Assembly (NCBI RefSeq): GCF_022201045.2
Contig: NC_068564.1
Coordinates: 31,525,001 to 31,589,000 of the forward strand
From: Citrus sinensis
Taxonomy: Eukaryota > Streptophyta > Magnoliopsida > Sapindales > Rutaceae
Length of the DNA: 64,000 nt
Reading direction: 5' to 3'
The position numbers and the translations under genes are program-made. Under the pieces are notes generated by a model. It was given only the letters and a program-made list of their open reading frames with translations. It searched no databases and was not told the DNA's origin. Shown piece by piece: positions 1 through 10,860 of this stretch. Position 1 is the first letter of the stretch, and each line of letters starts with the position of its first letter.

Positions 1-18
1 ATAAAAAATAAAAAATAG

Positions 19-1498
19 GAGGGAGAGTTTGCAAATATTTTGGTGAAGAAGCTGAGAAGACGGCAAATGCGGAATTTCTTCCTTTGCCTCATGGTTTCCC
101 AGGTAAGATTTGATATTGACAACTACTTTTAAATTGTCTCATAAATTAGACAATTCCTTAATCTTGAAGGTTGTGAGCACAATATCTTTATCAAATATTT
201 GAACACAAACCCCAGAGAAAATTATACCTACTTAATGTTCATAGTATTAGTAACTATAATACCAGGCCATAAAACCTCGACTGGAGTTATCCTTCCTCCT
301 TCCCCTCTCCCCCCCCCCCCCCCCCCCCCCAACAAGTTTCTTTTCGTATTCTCTTTGTTTTTCATTTCTTGTCTGACTAATGGGTTATCTTTGTCTGACC
401 AGGGTGTGCCAATGATTTCAATGGGTGATGAATATGGTCACACAAAAGGGGGGAACAACAACACATATTGCCATGATAATGATGTGAACCTCTGCACTTT
501 GCTTATTTCTGGCACTTTGTTAACCCAGTGACTAATTCATGAGTCATGATACAGATCAACTATTTTCGGTGGGATAAAAAGGAAGAGTCCAAATCAGACT
601 TCTTTAGATTTTGCTGCCTTTTGACCAAATTTCGCCAGTAAGTAACTACTTCTTGGTGCTTTAGGTTATGATTTTGCCTTTTATATATATTTCAAACTTT
701 TTGGTTCTTCCTGGGGTGTCACCATTTTATTTAATCTTGCAGTGAATGCGAGTCACTTGGTTTAAGTGACTTCCCAACCGCAGACAGGTTGCAGTGGCAT
801 GGTCATGCTCCTGGGTTGCCAGACTGGTCTGACAAAAGCCGTTTTGTGGCTTTCACTCTGGTAACTCTTTCATTGCTCTTATCTTCATCTGAGTACTTAA
901 AAGTTTCACCCACACTGGAATTAAATACTGAGGCATCTGTAAATGCTAGTGCATCTTGTGGCACAAAAATAAAGTTATTGGAATTTTTTCTCTGTTCTTT
1001 AAAACTGGCTTGTAAGAGAACATATCATCATAATCTAGCATGATTCAAAAAATGCTTCTTGCATTGCTTAGTTTTAGCATTATCTTTAGTATTATCAAAC
1101 ACCTGAAAAACTATCATTTGGTCATTGATGGGAAATCTTCAGACTTACACAGTGATGCTATTTCTTGATCATATACATTTCATTTGACTGTTCTATGGAA
1201 TGATTGATGTTTATGGTTATAAAATTCATCTCAGATTGACTCTGTGAAGGGAAAAATCTATGTTGCCTTCAATGCCAGTCACTTGCCTGTGATTATTTCA
1301 CTGCCAGAGCGGCCTGGATATAGATGGGAGCCCTTGGTAGACACCAGCAAGCCTGTACCATTCGACTTCCTCTCCAGTGACCTACCTGCAAAGGAGATAG
1401 CTATTAAACAGTATGCTCCCTTCCTTGACGCCAATCTGTATCCCATGCTTAGTTATTCCTCCATCATTTTGTTACAATTACCAGATGAAAATGCCTAG
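19..1498 (+). CDS. ISA3: Isoamylase 3 (starch debranching enzyme), C-terminal part only
   Basis: This is the last part of a plastid isoamylase-type debranching enzyme, which cuts alpha-1,6 branches of glucan during starch breakdown. Five exons join in frame: 19-102, 403-483, 555-637, 743-860 and 1235-1498, giving 209 residues and a TAG stop. The conserved blocks [28 protein letters not shown] and the terminal [17 protein letters not shown] match the plant ISA3 C-terminus as I remember it. The third exon begins with ATC, so the join reads DNDINYFRW. The catalytic barrel core and transit peptide lie left of the window, so the gene is partial because of the window edge, not because it is broken. 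A long C-homopolymer sits in the intron at 309-330. An AATAAA-like signal follows at about 1682. The isoform call (ISA3 rather than ISA1 or ISA2) rests on recalled sequence. Confidence 0.93.
309..330. repeat. Poly-C homopolymer tract
   Basis: A run of 22 C residues lies in the isoamylase intron 103-402. It is one of three C tracts of about 20 bases in the window, all on the given strand (also 43533-43552 and 51094-51113). Exact lengths of such tracts are unreliable in sequence data. Confidence 0.9.
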
Positions 1499-3473
1499 TA
1501 AATAATTACCAGGGCAAGCCCGTGTGAATGTGAAGGTATTGTTTCAAAATCGTATAAAATAATTTTTTTAAATCCATGTAAATAAGGCCTGAACCCTCGA
1601 GTGAATGTTAGGGCTATTGGTACCGATTGTTGTCCCATCTGGGGTAGTCTTATAATTATATGCAAGTCTATTATCTATTGAAATAAAAATTCACTTTGTT
1701 ATTAATGGTGTTTTTTTTTTCCTCTCCCTTTTCCCCCACAACTCTTGCTGTTCTTAAAATCATTAAATTGACTGGAGGTCCTTTATTTCTATGTGTCCAT
1801 TAACTTTGTTATTTAAAAAAAAAAAAAAGTGAAAGACTATTGAATATTTTTACTTTCTCAAATATTTGAGAGATGTCTACTCTACTCATTTCAAGAGAGA
1901 AAAAATTGTTCTCCCACACAATTACATCATAATTAGAAAGGAAATTTTAATCCCTACAATATTTTTTTAGGGGTTTGAACCGTTGCCTTCATAAAATGTG
2001 AGGACAATGGGTCTACTATTCAGTCTTTACCCAAGTGACAATTATTAAATACTTATGAGTAATCAAAATGATGGATGATTTGTCATCTCTACTTCAAGTT
2101 TCAAATTGTTAATAATAAGTAACATTTTACTCAATTGCAAATACATAAGAGAATAAAAGTATTTTTTTTTAGACGACGAAGGTAAAAGTTAATTGTATAT
2201 TCATAAATCATCAGTAGTCTCTAGATAGCTATTTTATATTCCAGTTAATTCTATAAATAACTTCATTGTGATATTTAAGTGAATATGACATTCAAACTCT
2301 CAAAGTGTTTCTTAACATGAATCAAGATTCTCTTCTGATCTGATTATATCTTGAGCAAATAACTAATCACTGATTAGTTGTTAATAAATAAATAAATAAA
2401 AAAAAGTTAAATATTACCTATACACTACTATTAAAAAATATATAATAAAACATCATTAAAAATTCAATAATGCTTAGATCAGGAGATGACGTCGTTCCTC
2501 TTTAACATATACATAGGCCTCATTAATTTCAGAGCATGACCTTCAAACTCTTAAAGCTTTTCTCAATGTACACGTAGACCGCTTTGATTTTAGTAAACAC
2601 ACGCCTCCATCCATTAGTCTGGCGCGGCGGTAAAGCTGATGATGGTAATACTTGTGTTATTGGGCCTATGTCGACATATGCACCCCACATGCAGCTTCGT
2701 TGCGATTCATTCGCAAGACTAATTAATCTCATTATCACTTAAATCTCAAAATTTTTTATTATGATAGTACATTCAGTGTCTTGAAAATGTCATGCTCAAC
2801 ATGTTGATTGTCTACTCATACTCACCGAATTTTGTTCATATTACAATTTAGGAGGTTTATGTGTCCATTTTTAAAATCAAAAGTCTTTGTTTGCATTGAA
2901 ATATACTTATCCCTAATGATTTGAATCAGTGATATGACATTACGATGAGATTACATGTATTAGATATTTATTTATCACGAGCCTTAGTTGGTGCATTGCA
3001 TAATTTGCATTCTTCGACTAAAATACTGTCAATCTGTGCATTAATTGCAACTAAAACACCTCGAGAATTAGCTATGTGCCTTCCAAGAATTGTATTTCAA
3101 CCTTGTAAATATATCGTCATTCGATGAATCTAGAGAATAGATATAAGATTTAGATTTACAATAACTTTTTTCCTCCTATATATATCCACCATAAATGAAA
3201 TTGACGACGAAAGACGCCAAAGCAATGCCACTCTAGCAAGTAAGTACAAATGGAGAAGAAGAAACAAATGGACCTAAAATAAAAAATGGTGGGGGAAAGT
3301 GATCTTGGTGGAATGTACGAAGATGAGACGTCTGGCACGCCCCTCAAGAAACGTGTTATGGGGATTCGGTGCCCTCCTTGCCGCGTGCACTTCTCTATTC
3401 TATTCTCCTCTTCAATTCATCTGGGCTGTTCTGATTCTGACTCTAGACACCCCCGATGAATTGGTGGCACAAA
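1499..3473. other. Intergenic, AT-rich; no gene seen
   Basis: This spacer separates the isoamylase 3 stop from the next gene. It holds poly-T and poly-A runs (1710-1720, 1816-1828), an AATAAA-like polyadenylation signal near 1682 and short AT microsatellite (2385-2404). Short open frames at 2529-2738 (-), 2945-3127 (+) and 3299-3520 (+) have no recognisable domain. The promoter of the gene starting at 3474 should lie at the right end. No transposon ends were found. Confidence 0.6.
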
Positions 3474-3874
3474 ATGAGAAGAATTTGGGTCTCTGTTTCA
3501 CCAAGAGTCAAGCCTCGTAAACCTGGTGCTTAATTTGCCTTCTTCTTTAATTTCGTCGCTGATGGTTTTGTTATGGGTTCTTGAATCTTGATGATGATCA
3601 TATATAGTATAATAACTCTGCTTTTGCAGGCGTTGCTGGTGGTGAAACTGGAATTAGAGATGATGCGAGTGGTCTGTTAAAGCTGCGTGATGATGTCAAA
3701 ATGTGCGCGTATAATGATGTACAGGTAATGTGGAACATGTTATCCAAGTCCCCCCATAAAGAACTAAAGCAGGCAACCGCGGCGGCAGCAAACACTCAAC
3801 CTCGCAATTCCAAATGCAGCAAGCATAGGTGGAGGTTCACTTGGAGGTTTCCCTTTTGGTCCGATCACAACTAG
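3474..3874 (+). CDS. Small basic plant protein, two exons, function unknown
   Basis: I assemble a 98-residue protein from exons 3474-3525 and 3630-3874. The first exon ends in a split Gly codon (donor at 3526, acceptor AG at 3628-3629) and the frame runs on to TAG at 3872-3874. The protein starts MRRIWVSVSP, then has a charged centre with LRDDVKMCAYNDVQVMWNML and a basic, Trp-rich tail RWRFTWRFPFW. The central 'RDDV..C.Y.DVQVMW.ML' block resembles a family of short uncharacterised land-plant proteins that I recall but cannot name. There is no signal peptide and no clear membrane segment. A different open frame at 3299-3520 (73 codons) covers the first exon but does not continue into the conserved second exon, so I prefer the ATG at 3474. 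The function is unknown. Confidence 0.6.
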
Positions 3875-4098
3875 TAACAGTTCTTTGTTCCGTTAACCAA
3901 TCAAACTAGCAGCTGTTGCAAACTTAGGCGGCTGTAAATATAAATATATAGAGAGAGACATATAGAAGTACAAGAAGTATATGTAGTACAATACTTGCTC
4001 ATATAGTAATACATAATTCAGTTTATTTTCATAATCAAGTACAAATTGGACAGCACAGTTGACATGGTGGAATAAAATTGAACAAGTGACATGTCTCC

Positions 4099-6848
4099 CT
4101 AACCGCTGAGTTGAAGAAACCTTAGTGCCATGGGATGCTTGGCTTCCGAGAGCAGATCAGGTTTCAGAACTTCCACAATCTCACCATTCACTAGCAGGCA
4201 AACGACGTCGGCGATCCTTTGGATTTGTTTGATGCTGTGAGAGACCATGACAATTGTCATTCCATGTTTCTTCTTCAGCTTAACTAACACATCCTCTATG
4301 TTCTGTGTCGATATTGGATCCAATGCACTCGTTGGCTCATCCAGAAGCAGAACCTCTGGTTCGTTGGCCAGTGTTCGAGCTAGAGCAACTCTTTGAGCTT
4401 GGCCAACTGATATTTCGGCACCCGTTTTGCTAAGGAAAGAGGAGTCGAGGTCTGCAAGTGAGAGCAACTTGTAAACCTCATTCTCGGTTAATTTCTTTCC
4501 CCTCAATTGTGGTCCATATCGAATATTATCAGCAACTGTGCCTGAAAGAGGGATTAATAAATGTTCATATATCAATAGCCATAGCTTCACAAGTGCCAAG
4601 TTTGATTGGAGTATTTAGGTCCCTCTCATCCCAAACAATTTATGTCATGTAGCTTTCCATTACAGATGAAGGATTGTTACCAACACATTTAAGAAAAAAT
4701 TAAATACATAAAAGTATCGCAATTTCTTAATAGTCTGATTACAGTACTGTACTTCTGCTTGACTTTGGAAGCGCAACAACTAAAGCATTTAACTAAAATA
4801 TGGATAAATATTTAATTAAAAAACATGGGTGTAGTGGAAATTAAAAGGTGCGGTTAGCTATATATTTAGGATTCAAGAGTCGCATGGCTATCTCTCCCTT
4901 TAAATATCGGAGTAAATTGGGTAAAAAAATGACCTAAAATGAATCGAAATGACTTCAAAAATATTTTAGACTGTGTTATAATAAAAAAAAAAATGATGCA
5001 GGCCAAACTTCAATAGATTTCTAACTAAAATGTTATGTCAAATTCCACTATAGATCTCTAATATTTACCTTCTTACTCATTTTTGAGGTGTCTATCAATA
5101 TTCTATTCTAGTAATTCAATTTCCCAGCCGCCGACTAAAAATCCAGTAACTTTAATACTAAATAAGGACTAGGATACCTTATTTATCTGAACTTTTACCC
5201 CCTAATAAATACATAAATGGGGTAAAAGCTCGTTTAGTCCCTATATTTTGAAGTTAGTGCCTGTTTAGTCCCTATATTTTTAAAAATACCTCAAACTATC
5301 CCTACCATTAAATTATTGACACTTTTGCCATTATCTTTTGTTCCTTTTAACTTATTTTTATAATATTGCCCTATTATAATAATTTTTTAGACATTATTAA
5401 AAAGAAAAAAATAACCCTATTATAATAATTTTTTTAGACATTATTAAAAAGAAAAAAATATATTACCAATTTAACACCAAAAAATAAAATAAAATAAAAA
5501 GTATATATTAATTTTTGTGGAACACACTCTTGAGTTAAAATATTAATTTTTCTAAAAAAATTGATAATGTAATTTTTTACGATATTAAATTTTTAGACAT
5601 ACGTGAGCTTCCACAAAAATTAATATATACCTTTTTTGTTTTTATTTTATTTTTGAGTTTAATTTGATAATTTAATTTTTTATTAATATCCAAAAAAGAA
5701 ATATTATTGTAAAAATATAATATTGTAAAAACAAGTTAAAAATAATAAAAAAATAATGGCATAAGTGTCAATATTTAGTAGCAGGGACGTTTTAAGGTGT
5801 TTTTAAAAATACAGGGACTAAATGGACACTAACCTCATAATATAGGGACTAAACAAGCTTTTACCCTACATAAATGTAACAGATAGTGGAAAAATAAAAC
5901 AGTTAAAAATATATGTAAATCATACTTAATTACTGCGAATATACAGAAATCTCCCAAGATCTTTAGAAGAAGCTAAAGAAAGCCGAGGAAAGCTATTAAT
6001 TTTTTTTTTTAAAAAAAAAAAAACAAACAAAGCTACTTTTTAGCAAGCGACAACGAAAGCCTTTCTAATCGCTACTGGCACGAACACGTAGGAGGCTACT
6101 CCTAAAGTTTCCAATAAGAAGTAGAACAAAGAAAAGGACCACAAAATAATTTAAAAAAAAAAAAAAATAGAAGAAAGACGATTAAATAAATAAATAAATA
6201 AATAATAAGGCGCTACAGCCACAACCACAACTCGCGCCGAAGAATAAGACAACGGGACCAACACAACACGCGGCAATTAATTAAGGCTATAATAAATTAA
6301 GTGGTAATTAATTAAAGAAAACTCAAAAAAAAAAAAAAAAAAAAAGAAGAAGAATATAACCTTCGAAGAGAGCCGGAATCTGGAAGAGCATGCCAACTTT
6401 ACGACGAAGAGAGAGAACGTCGAGATCAGTAATATCGCGGCCGTCCAAGAACACCGTACCAGAGGGTGGCTCCCACAGACGGTTCAGCGCCCTCAACAGG
6501 GTTGATTTGCCGCTTCCACTGGGCCCAATGATCCCCATGATCACCCCCTTTGGTATCTCCATATTGACCCCCTTCAGTATCGGAGCCCCATCATCCGATT
6601 CTTTTCTCAACTCCCGTACCCGAAACTTCGGTTTCTGAATTTGATTATCATCTTCAGCTTCAGCTTCTCCCGGCACCGTCAATAGATGCTCACGAACTTC
6701 ATCTGCACAACAACCAAAAAAAAAAAAAAAAAATTACTAATAAATAAATAAATTGCTAATAGGAATTTGTGAATAAACATGGAAGAAGAAGGAAGATTAG
6801 TATCATGGTATGGTGAACACCTCGAAAGAGTGAACAAGTTGAAGGCAT
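4099..6848 (-). CDS. ABCI17: ABC transporter ATP-binding protein, ABCI17/STAR1-like
   Basis: A lone nucleotide-binding domain protein of 270 residues, like Arabidopsis ABCI17 and rice STAR1. STAR1 pairs with the membrane protein STAR2/ALS3 and is known for aluminium tolerance through UDP-glucose export. Exons on the minus strand: 6848-6821 (MPSTCSLFR), 6702-6361 and 4541-4099; all joins keep frame. Visible motifs are Walker [10 protein letters not shown] (residues 69-77), Q-loop Gln117, signature ISVGQAQ (167-173), Walker B LLLDE (188-192), D-loop SALD and switch His225. The signature is a variant of LSGGQ, and my memory of the family is that this form is normal there. The tiny 28-nt first exon was found because the block EVREHLL, expected near the N-terminus, lacks its own ATG. 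The 1.8-kb second intron holds a MITE. No STAR2 partner lies in the window. Confidence 0.92.
5211..5876. mobile_element. Mutator-type MITE with perfect 10-bp target duplication
   Basis: A 646-bp nonautonomous DNA transposon occupies 5221-5866 inside the second intron of the ABC gene. It begins GGGTAAAAGCTCGTTTAGTC and ends with the inverted form, GACTAAACAAGCTTTTACCC. The terminal inverted repeat runs about 80 bp with some mismatches and contains 'tagtccctatattt' twice at the left. The flanking duplication TACATAAATG is present at 5211-5220 and again at 5867-5876, an exact 10-bp copy. Duplications of 9-11 bp with long terminal repeats are typical of Mutator-like elements. The inside is AT-rich, also largely self-complementary (about 5500-5530 against 5605-5635), and has a 40-bp direct duplication at about 5370-5460. 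No transposase frame is present. Confidence 0.88.
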
Positions 6849-8859
6849 TTTCTGTATTACTTCAATCTGAGAAACGCAGAGCAGATTGATACAGCTACTA
6901 ACTAACTATAAACTGAGGGGAAAAGGTTAATAACATATATGTCCCTACTTTCTTAAAATGTTCTCGTATAACCATAAGTGTTTTCCCACCGCATCAAATG
7001 AGTCCCTAACTAGTAACTCAACAACAAGTAATTAAGACATGGGGTAAATATTTGACACTTTTGGAACAACTATCTCGTTGTGTAAGAATCATGAAAGATC
7101 AAGGATCAAAAAACAAAACACTAAAGACCTGCCCCAGTTCTGACTTCTCAGTTCAGGATTTTCAGTCCGAATGAAGCCTTTCCCTTTTTTTTTTTTTTTT
7201 TTGAACTTTTTAAGATTCATCTGATAGCTACCGGTGGACACCAAATGGTATTAAAATAAATAATTATTGTACGGGCAGATAAATCAACATCCATCTTACT
7301 TCAACTTCAACTAACAAACATTCAGAAAAGAATTCGAATATATCAGAATTTGAATGAAATCTTAAAATGTTTGGATGCACGTTCTTGTTTTTATTTTGCG
7401 TCCTCTAGTTTTAGCGTTGTGTTTTCTGCGTGAGATGTGAAATAAAATTCTTCATTGTAGTACGAGTATAACAATCCATGAGCTAAATACCACCTTGCAT
7501 TTTTGTAACTGATTAATAAATGTTTCCCTATACAATAACACCATGAATATGCAGACGTAAAATTGACCTGATGGTTACTTGGGTTCGAGCAGAAGAAGCC
7601 CGCGTGGGCCACAAAAAAGTAGCTGGGCCTTATTTAGGACTGAATGATTGGGCCGGAGTTGCTGGTTGGTTTTGACCTTTTGGAGTTATTCTGTTTTTCA
7701 TTTAATATTTTATTCTAAAAATCATTTTCAGCTGGATGTAATATTGTAATTAAAACAAAATAAAGGTGTCGTAGTATCTTATATCTGATACTGATAATAA
7801 ATAACCCTAATCAATCATCTTTGAATTAATCTGGTAGATCTCTTCAGACTGCTACATTATCATAACTCCAATTTTATTCATACCACCGCATCAAAAACCA
7901 ACAAATCTCTCGATAAAAACTTGTCCCCACACAAACACGTCTGTCAATTGTCATGTCTCTAATAAATTAACAAAAGTGGATTTTTCCCATTTGTTCTTTC
8001 TCCAATTCCTATTCGATCGGGGAGCCTTACGGCACATGCATCGGATGGAATGAATATAGTTCATTCAATTAAACAAACTCTTCTTTTATTAGGCGAATTC
8101 TTTATATTATTATTTTAATGTGCTCATTAACTCGGCCGGTGAATGTCGAAATCAATGGTTAAAAAGTTTCAGCAACAAACCAGTAAATTGTACCAGTCTG
8201 AAAGGTAAGGTACAAGGAGGTTCAATAGAAATGGCAAAAATCTGTACAATGCAGGAGCCCAGTAATGTCGATTTATTAGCAGAAAAAAGAGCTGTGGGAC
8301 CGAAGCTTGAGTTGCGGGTTTGGTTCAGTGCTGTAATACCAAACACAAATCACGTGTTTGGTTCCAGGTCTTGGGCCTTCAGATTCACACAACCCCAGCT
8401 AACTACAATTCTAGCTACGCATAGATAGATAGGCAGGCTAGCATCGTAGTTTAAATGAATAGAGGTGGTCATAAATCTGAGTATCATGGCGTCATGTTCG
8501 TGAACTCGTGAAAGTTGTGATAATTTGAAAGGCTTTATGGTGTTCAAAGCTGATATTGATGACGAAAGGTCGTTAAATCCACACAACCACCTCTTTTCTG
8601 TCTCTGTTCCTGAACGTAATGTGGGGTGTTTCAGTTACTGTCTGAATCGTTTTCATCATGTCCTATCTGTCAAATCTCTTTCCTCTCCGTTCCGTTATTG
8701 TTCCTTACTGCCTTTGTTTTTATCCTTTCACCATAACATTAAAGTCCCTATTCTTTAGAGATATCATTTATTGAGTATATTTTTTTTATTCACATCTAAT
8801 TCGGTTCCCTTTTGTCTTGCCTCAATCCTCATCTTGTTTTTGGTCCGAAAGCCATTATT
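6849..8859. other. Intergenic; promoter side of the ABC gene, no gene seen
   Basis: The left end holds the upstream region of the minus-strand ABC gene. The rest shows only short open frames without recognisable domains (7391-7612 on minus, 8120-8428 and 8525-8758 on plus) and poly-T runs (7180-7202). Nothing here supports a gene. Confidence 0.55.
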
Positions 8860-9094
8860 AAAGTCAGTCCCTTGATAACCAACAAGCGTGTAGATCAACT
8901 GACATGAAGTTATTTTATCTTAACCAAGGTCTTCGGTTCGAATCTTGAGAATGCAGCTGCGTTAAATATTTATTGGGAGAACTTTACCGCCCTAGTGGTC
9001 CTACCCGACTCGAATTTGAATTAATCAGGACCCAATATGATCTTCAGATATCAGATGATTTAATATACCGAAAAATAAAAGTCAGTCCCTTGAT
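8860..9094 (+). mobile_element. tRNA-derived SINE with 17-bp target duplication
   Basis: A short retroposon of about 200 bp (8877-9077) is flanked by an exact 17-bp direct repeat, AAAGTCAGTCCCTTGAT, at 8860-8876 and 9078-9094. Inside, a polymerase III A-box-like stretch (TAGATCAACTGAC, 8891-8903) is followed by a good B box, GGTTCGAATCT, at 8935-8945, with spacing right for a tRNA-type promoter. The 3' end is A-rich (CCGAAAAATA). Long exact target duplications, an internal Pol III promoter and an A-rich tail are the marks of a SINE copied by a LINE. The exact duplication suggests a fairly young insertion. The family name is not known to me. Confidence 0.85.
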
Positions 9095-9522
9095 GAATTT
9101 GCTCATTTTAAGATATGGACATGACCTAAAAATGATCTTTGGCATAGCTCAAAGTGGCCCCAACATGTCAGTGATATTGTAGTGTGTATAGAACTAATCC
9201 ATGCCGTTTGATAAAATATCCAACTAATTGATGGTTACATCACATGAAAAAGAATTACAAACCATGCCATTTCTGTAAATTTATAAAACATTAGGGAACT
9301 CCATGTTATAAGGCCACTTCATTTTTCTTTCGTTTTCCTTCAAATCATGACGCCCCATGAGAATAATTTATAACAAGCACATTCAAGTCAGTTACACACC
9401 TTTGTCTTATCTGCTTTGTAAGTTTTATCAGAAACCCCATCTCACAGAATCTCTCCAAAAACTTTTCATTTTCTTCCAAAAAAGAAAGGGAAAAAAAAAA
9501 AAAAAGAACACCAGCGGCAGAC
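9095..9522. other. Upstream region of the ATL gene
   Basis: Non-coding sequence between the SINE and the ATL start codon. TATA-like stretches are seen at about 9281-9289 and 9305-9312, either of which would give a 5' leader of roughly 180-210 nt. A poly-A run (9490-9506) lies just before the ATG. Confidence 0.4.
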
Positions 9523-10860
9523 ATGGGCGTTTTCGAGCCCCCATCACAAATCTCCGTCTGGGTTTCTTTCCTCATCGTCATCCTGATTACGCCTTCTCTC
9601 GCGGATAATCACGATTCGAGAACAACAAACAACAACTCATTATGCCCCCCTCCTTTCATTCAAGATAAAGCAAATGCAAATGCAAATAAGAATTTCTCAC
9701 CATTTAAGCCGAGCATGGCAGTCGTAGTTGGTGTTTTAACCACCATGTTCTCTATGACTTTCCTTCTGTTACTCTACGCCAAGCACTGCAAGCGTGGAAA
9801 CAGCGTCGTCGGTTACGGTACTAGTCACTCCGCTCTGATAAATCCATCCTCCACCAATCGCAAGAACTCAGGGATTGACCGTACGGTGATCGAGTCGTTA
9901 CCGATATTCAGATTCGGTGCACTCAGGGGTCACAAGGACGGGCTCGAATGCGCTGTTTGCTTGACTAGGTTCGAGCCAACGGAAGTTTTAAGACTCTTGC
10001 CCAAATGCAAGCACGCCTTCCACGTGGAGTGTGTTGATACTTGGCTCGACAGTCACTCTACTTGCCCTCTTTGTCGATACCGAGTTGACCCTGAAGATAT
10101 TCTTCTCAGCTTTGAAAAGAATATTGACTCCGCTGAGTCGGAGGCCGCGCCACCCGAGCCCAACCCGAACCACCCCGAGTTTCGACGAGTTTCCGGGAGG
10201 CACTCCTCAGCTGGGGAGTTCGGTTCGTGTTCTCAGAATCCGACGTCGTCTAGGAGGTCGCTTGATGGGGCTTTTTCCAAAAAGAGAGAGCAGGCAGAGT
10301 CCGTGGCCGTTGGATGCTTCGACCGTCCGAGAAAGGACGGGTTGTTGTTGACCGATGGATTGACGGCCGATAGGAAGAGCTCCGAGAGGAGATTTGAGCA
10401 CCGGATAATTATTTCGGCAGGCGCCGGTGCCGGCGGTGGGTTCAGCCGTAGGTGGAGTGACGTACAGCCGTCGGATCTGCTGTATCTGCGGTCAGAGATG
10501 TTGCTCAGTGATAGCCGTAGATTTGCTTCGGGATCATCGCGGCCGTCAGTGAAAAGACAACAGCAAATGCTTGTACCGCTGGCGCTGCAGCATCGCACTA
10601 GCAGCAGCACTGGCATTGATGGTGGTGGGAGTGCGAATGGCAGCGGTGTAATAAATTCGAGAAGCGTGTCGGAAATCACGGGATTGAGCAGGTTTTCCAA
10701 CAGCGGGGAGAGTTATAGCAGTAGAATTACTATGAGTAACAGAAATAATCATAGACAGCGACACGCAGGGCTTGTGTCGAGATGGTTGGCTTGGATTTCT
10801 TCTCAGTCGCAGTCGCTGCCAGATGTACGGTCCGATCGCACTACTACCGATATTGTCTAG
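9523..10860 (+). CDS. RING-H2 finger E3 ubiquitin ligase, ATL family (ATL42/43-like)
   Basis: An intronless gene for a 445-residue membrane E3 ubiquitin ligase of the Arabidopsis Toxicos en Levadura family. Residues 10-27 form a signal peptide, followed by a short lumenal or outer segment and a membrane helix at about 66-86. A GLD-like block (SGIDRTVIESLPIF, 116-129) comes before the RING-H2 domain. Its zinc ligands are all present: Cys143, Cys146, Cys162, His164, His167, Cys170, Cys181 and Cys184, with the ATL-typical Trp174. The tail of about 260 residues is Ser- and Arg-rich and of low complexity. The length and the lack of introns fit the long ATL42/ATL43-type members, but the subgroup is a judgement. 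Such ligases move ubiquitin from an E2 to targets at the plasma membrane or endosome, often in defence or stress signalling. Confidence 0.93.
   Translation: MGVFEPPSQISVWVSFLIVILITPSLADNHDSRTTNNNSLCPPPFIQDKANANANKNFSPFKPSMAVVVGVLTTMFSMTFLLLLYAKHCKRGNSVVGYGTSHSALINPSSTNRKNSGIDRTVIESLPIFRFGALRGHKDGLECAVCLTRFEPTEVLRLLPKCKHAFHVECVDTWLDSHSTCPLCRYRVDPEDILLSFEKNIDSAESEAAPPEPNPNHPEFRRVSGRHSSAGEFGSCSQNPTSSRRSLDGAFSKKREQAESVAVGCFDRPRKDGLLLTDGLTADRKSSERRFEHRIIISAGAGAGGGFSRRWSDVQPSDLLYLRSEMLLSDSRRFASGSSRPSVKRQQQMLVPLALQHRTSSSTGIDGGGSANGSGVINSRSVSEITGLSRFSNSGESYSSRITMSNRNNHRQRHAGLVSRWLAWISSQSQSLPDVRSDRTTTDIV

Noticed and set aside
4542-6360. A separate gene inside the long ABC intron
   Set aside because: No open frame of note; the space is explained by the MITE and AT-rich filler.
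8935-8945. tRNA gene from the B box GGTTCGAATCT
   Set aside because: No acceptor or anticodon stem can be formed, and the flanking 17-bp duplication shows it is a SINE.
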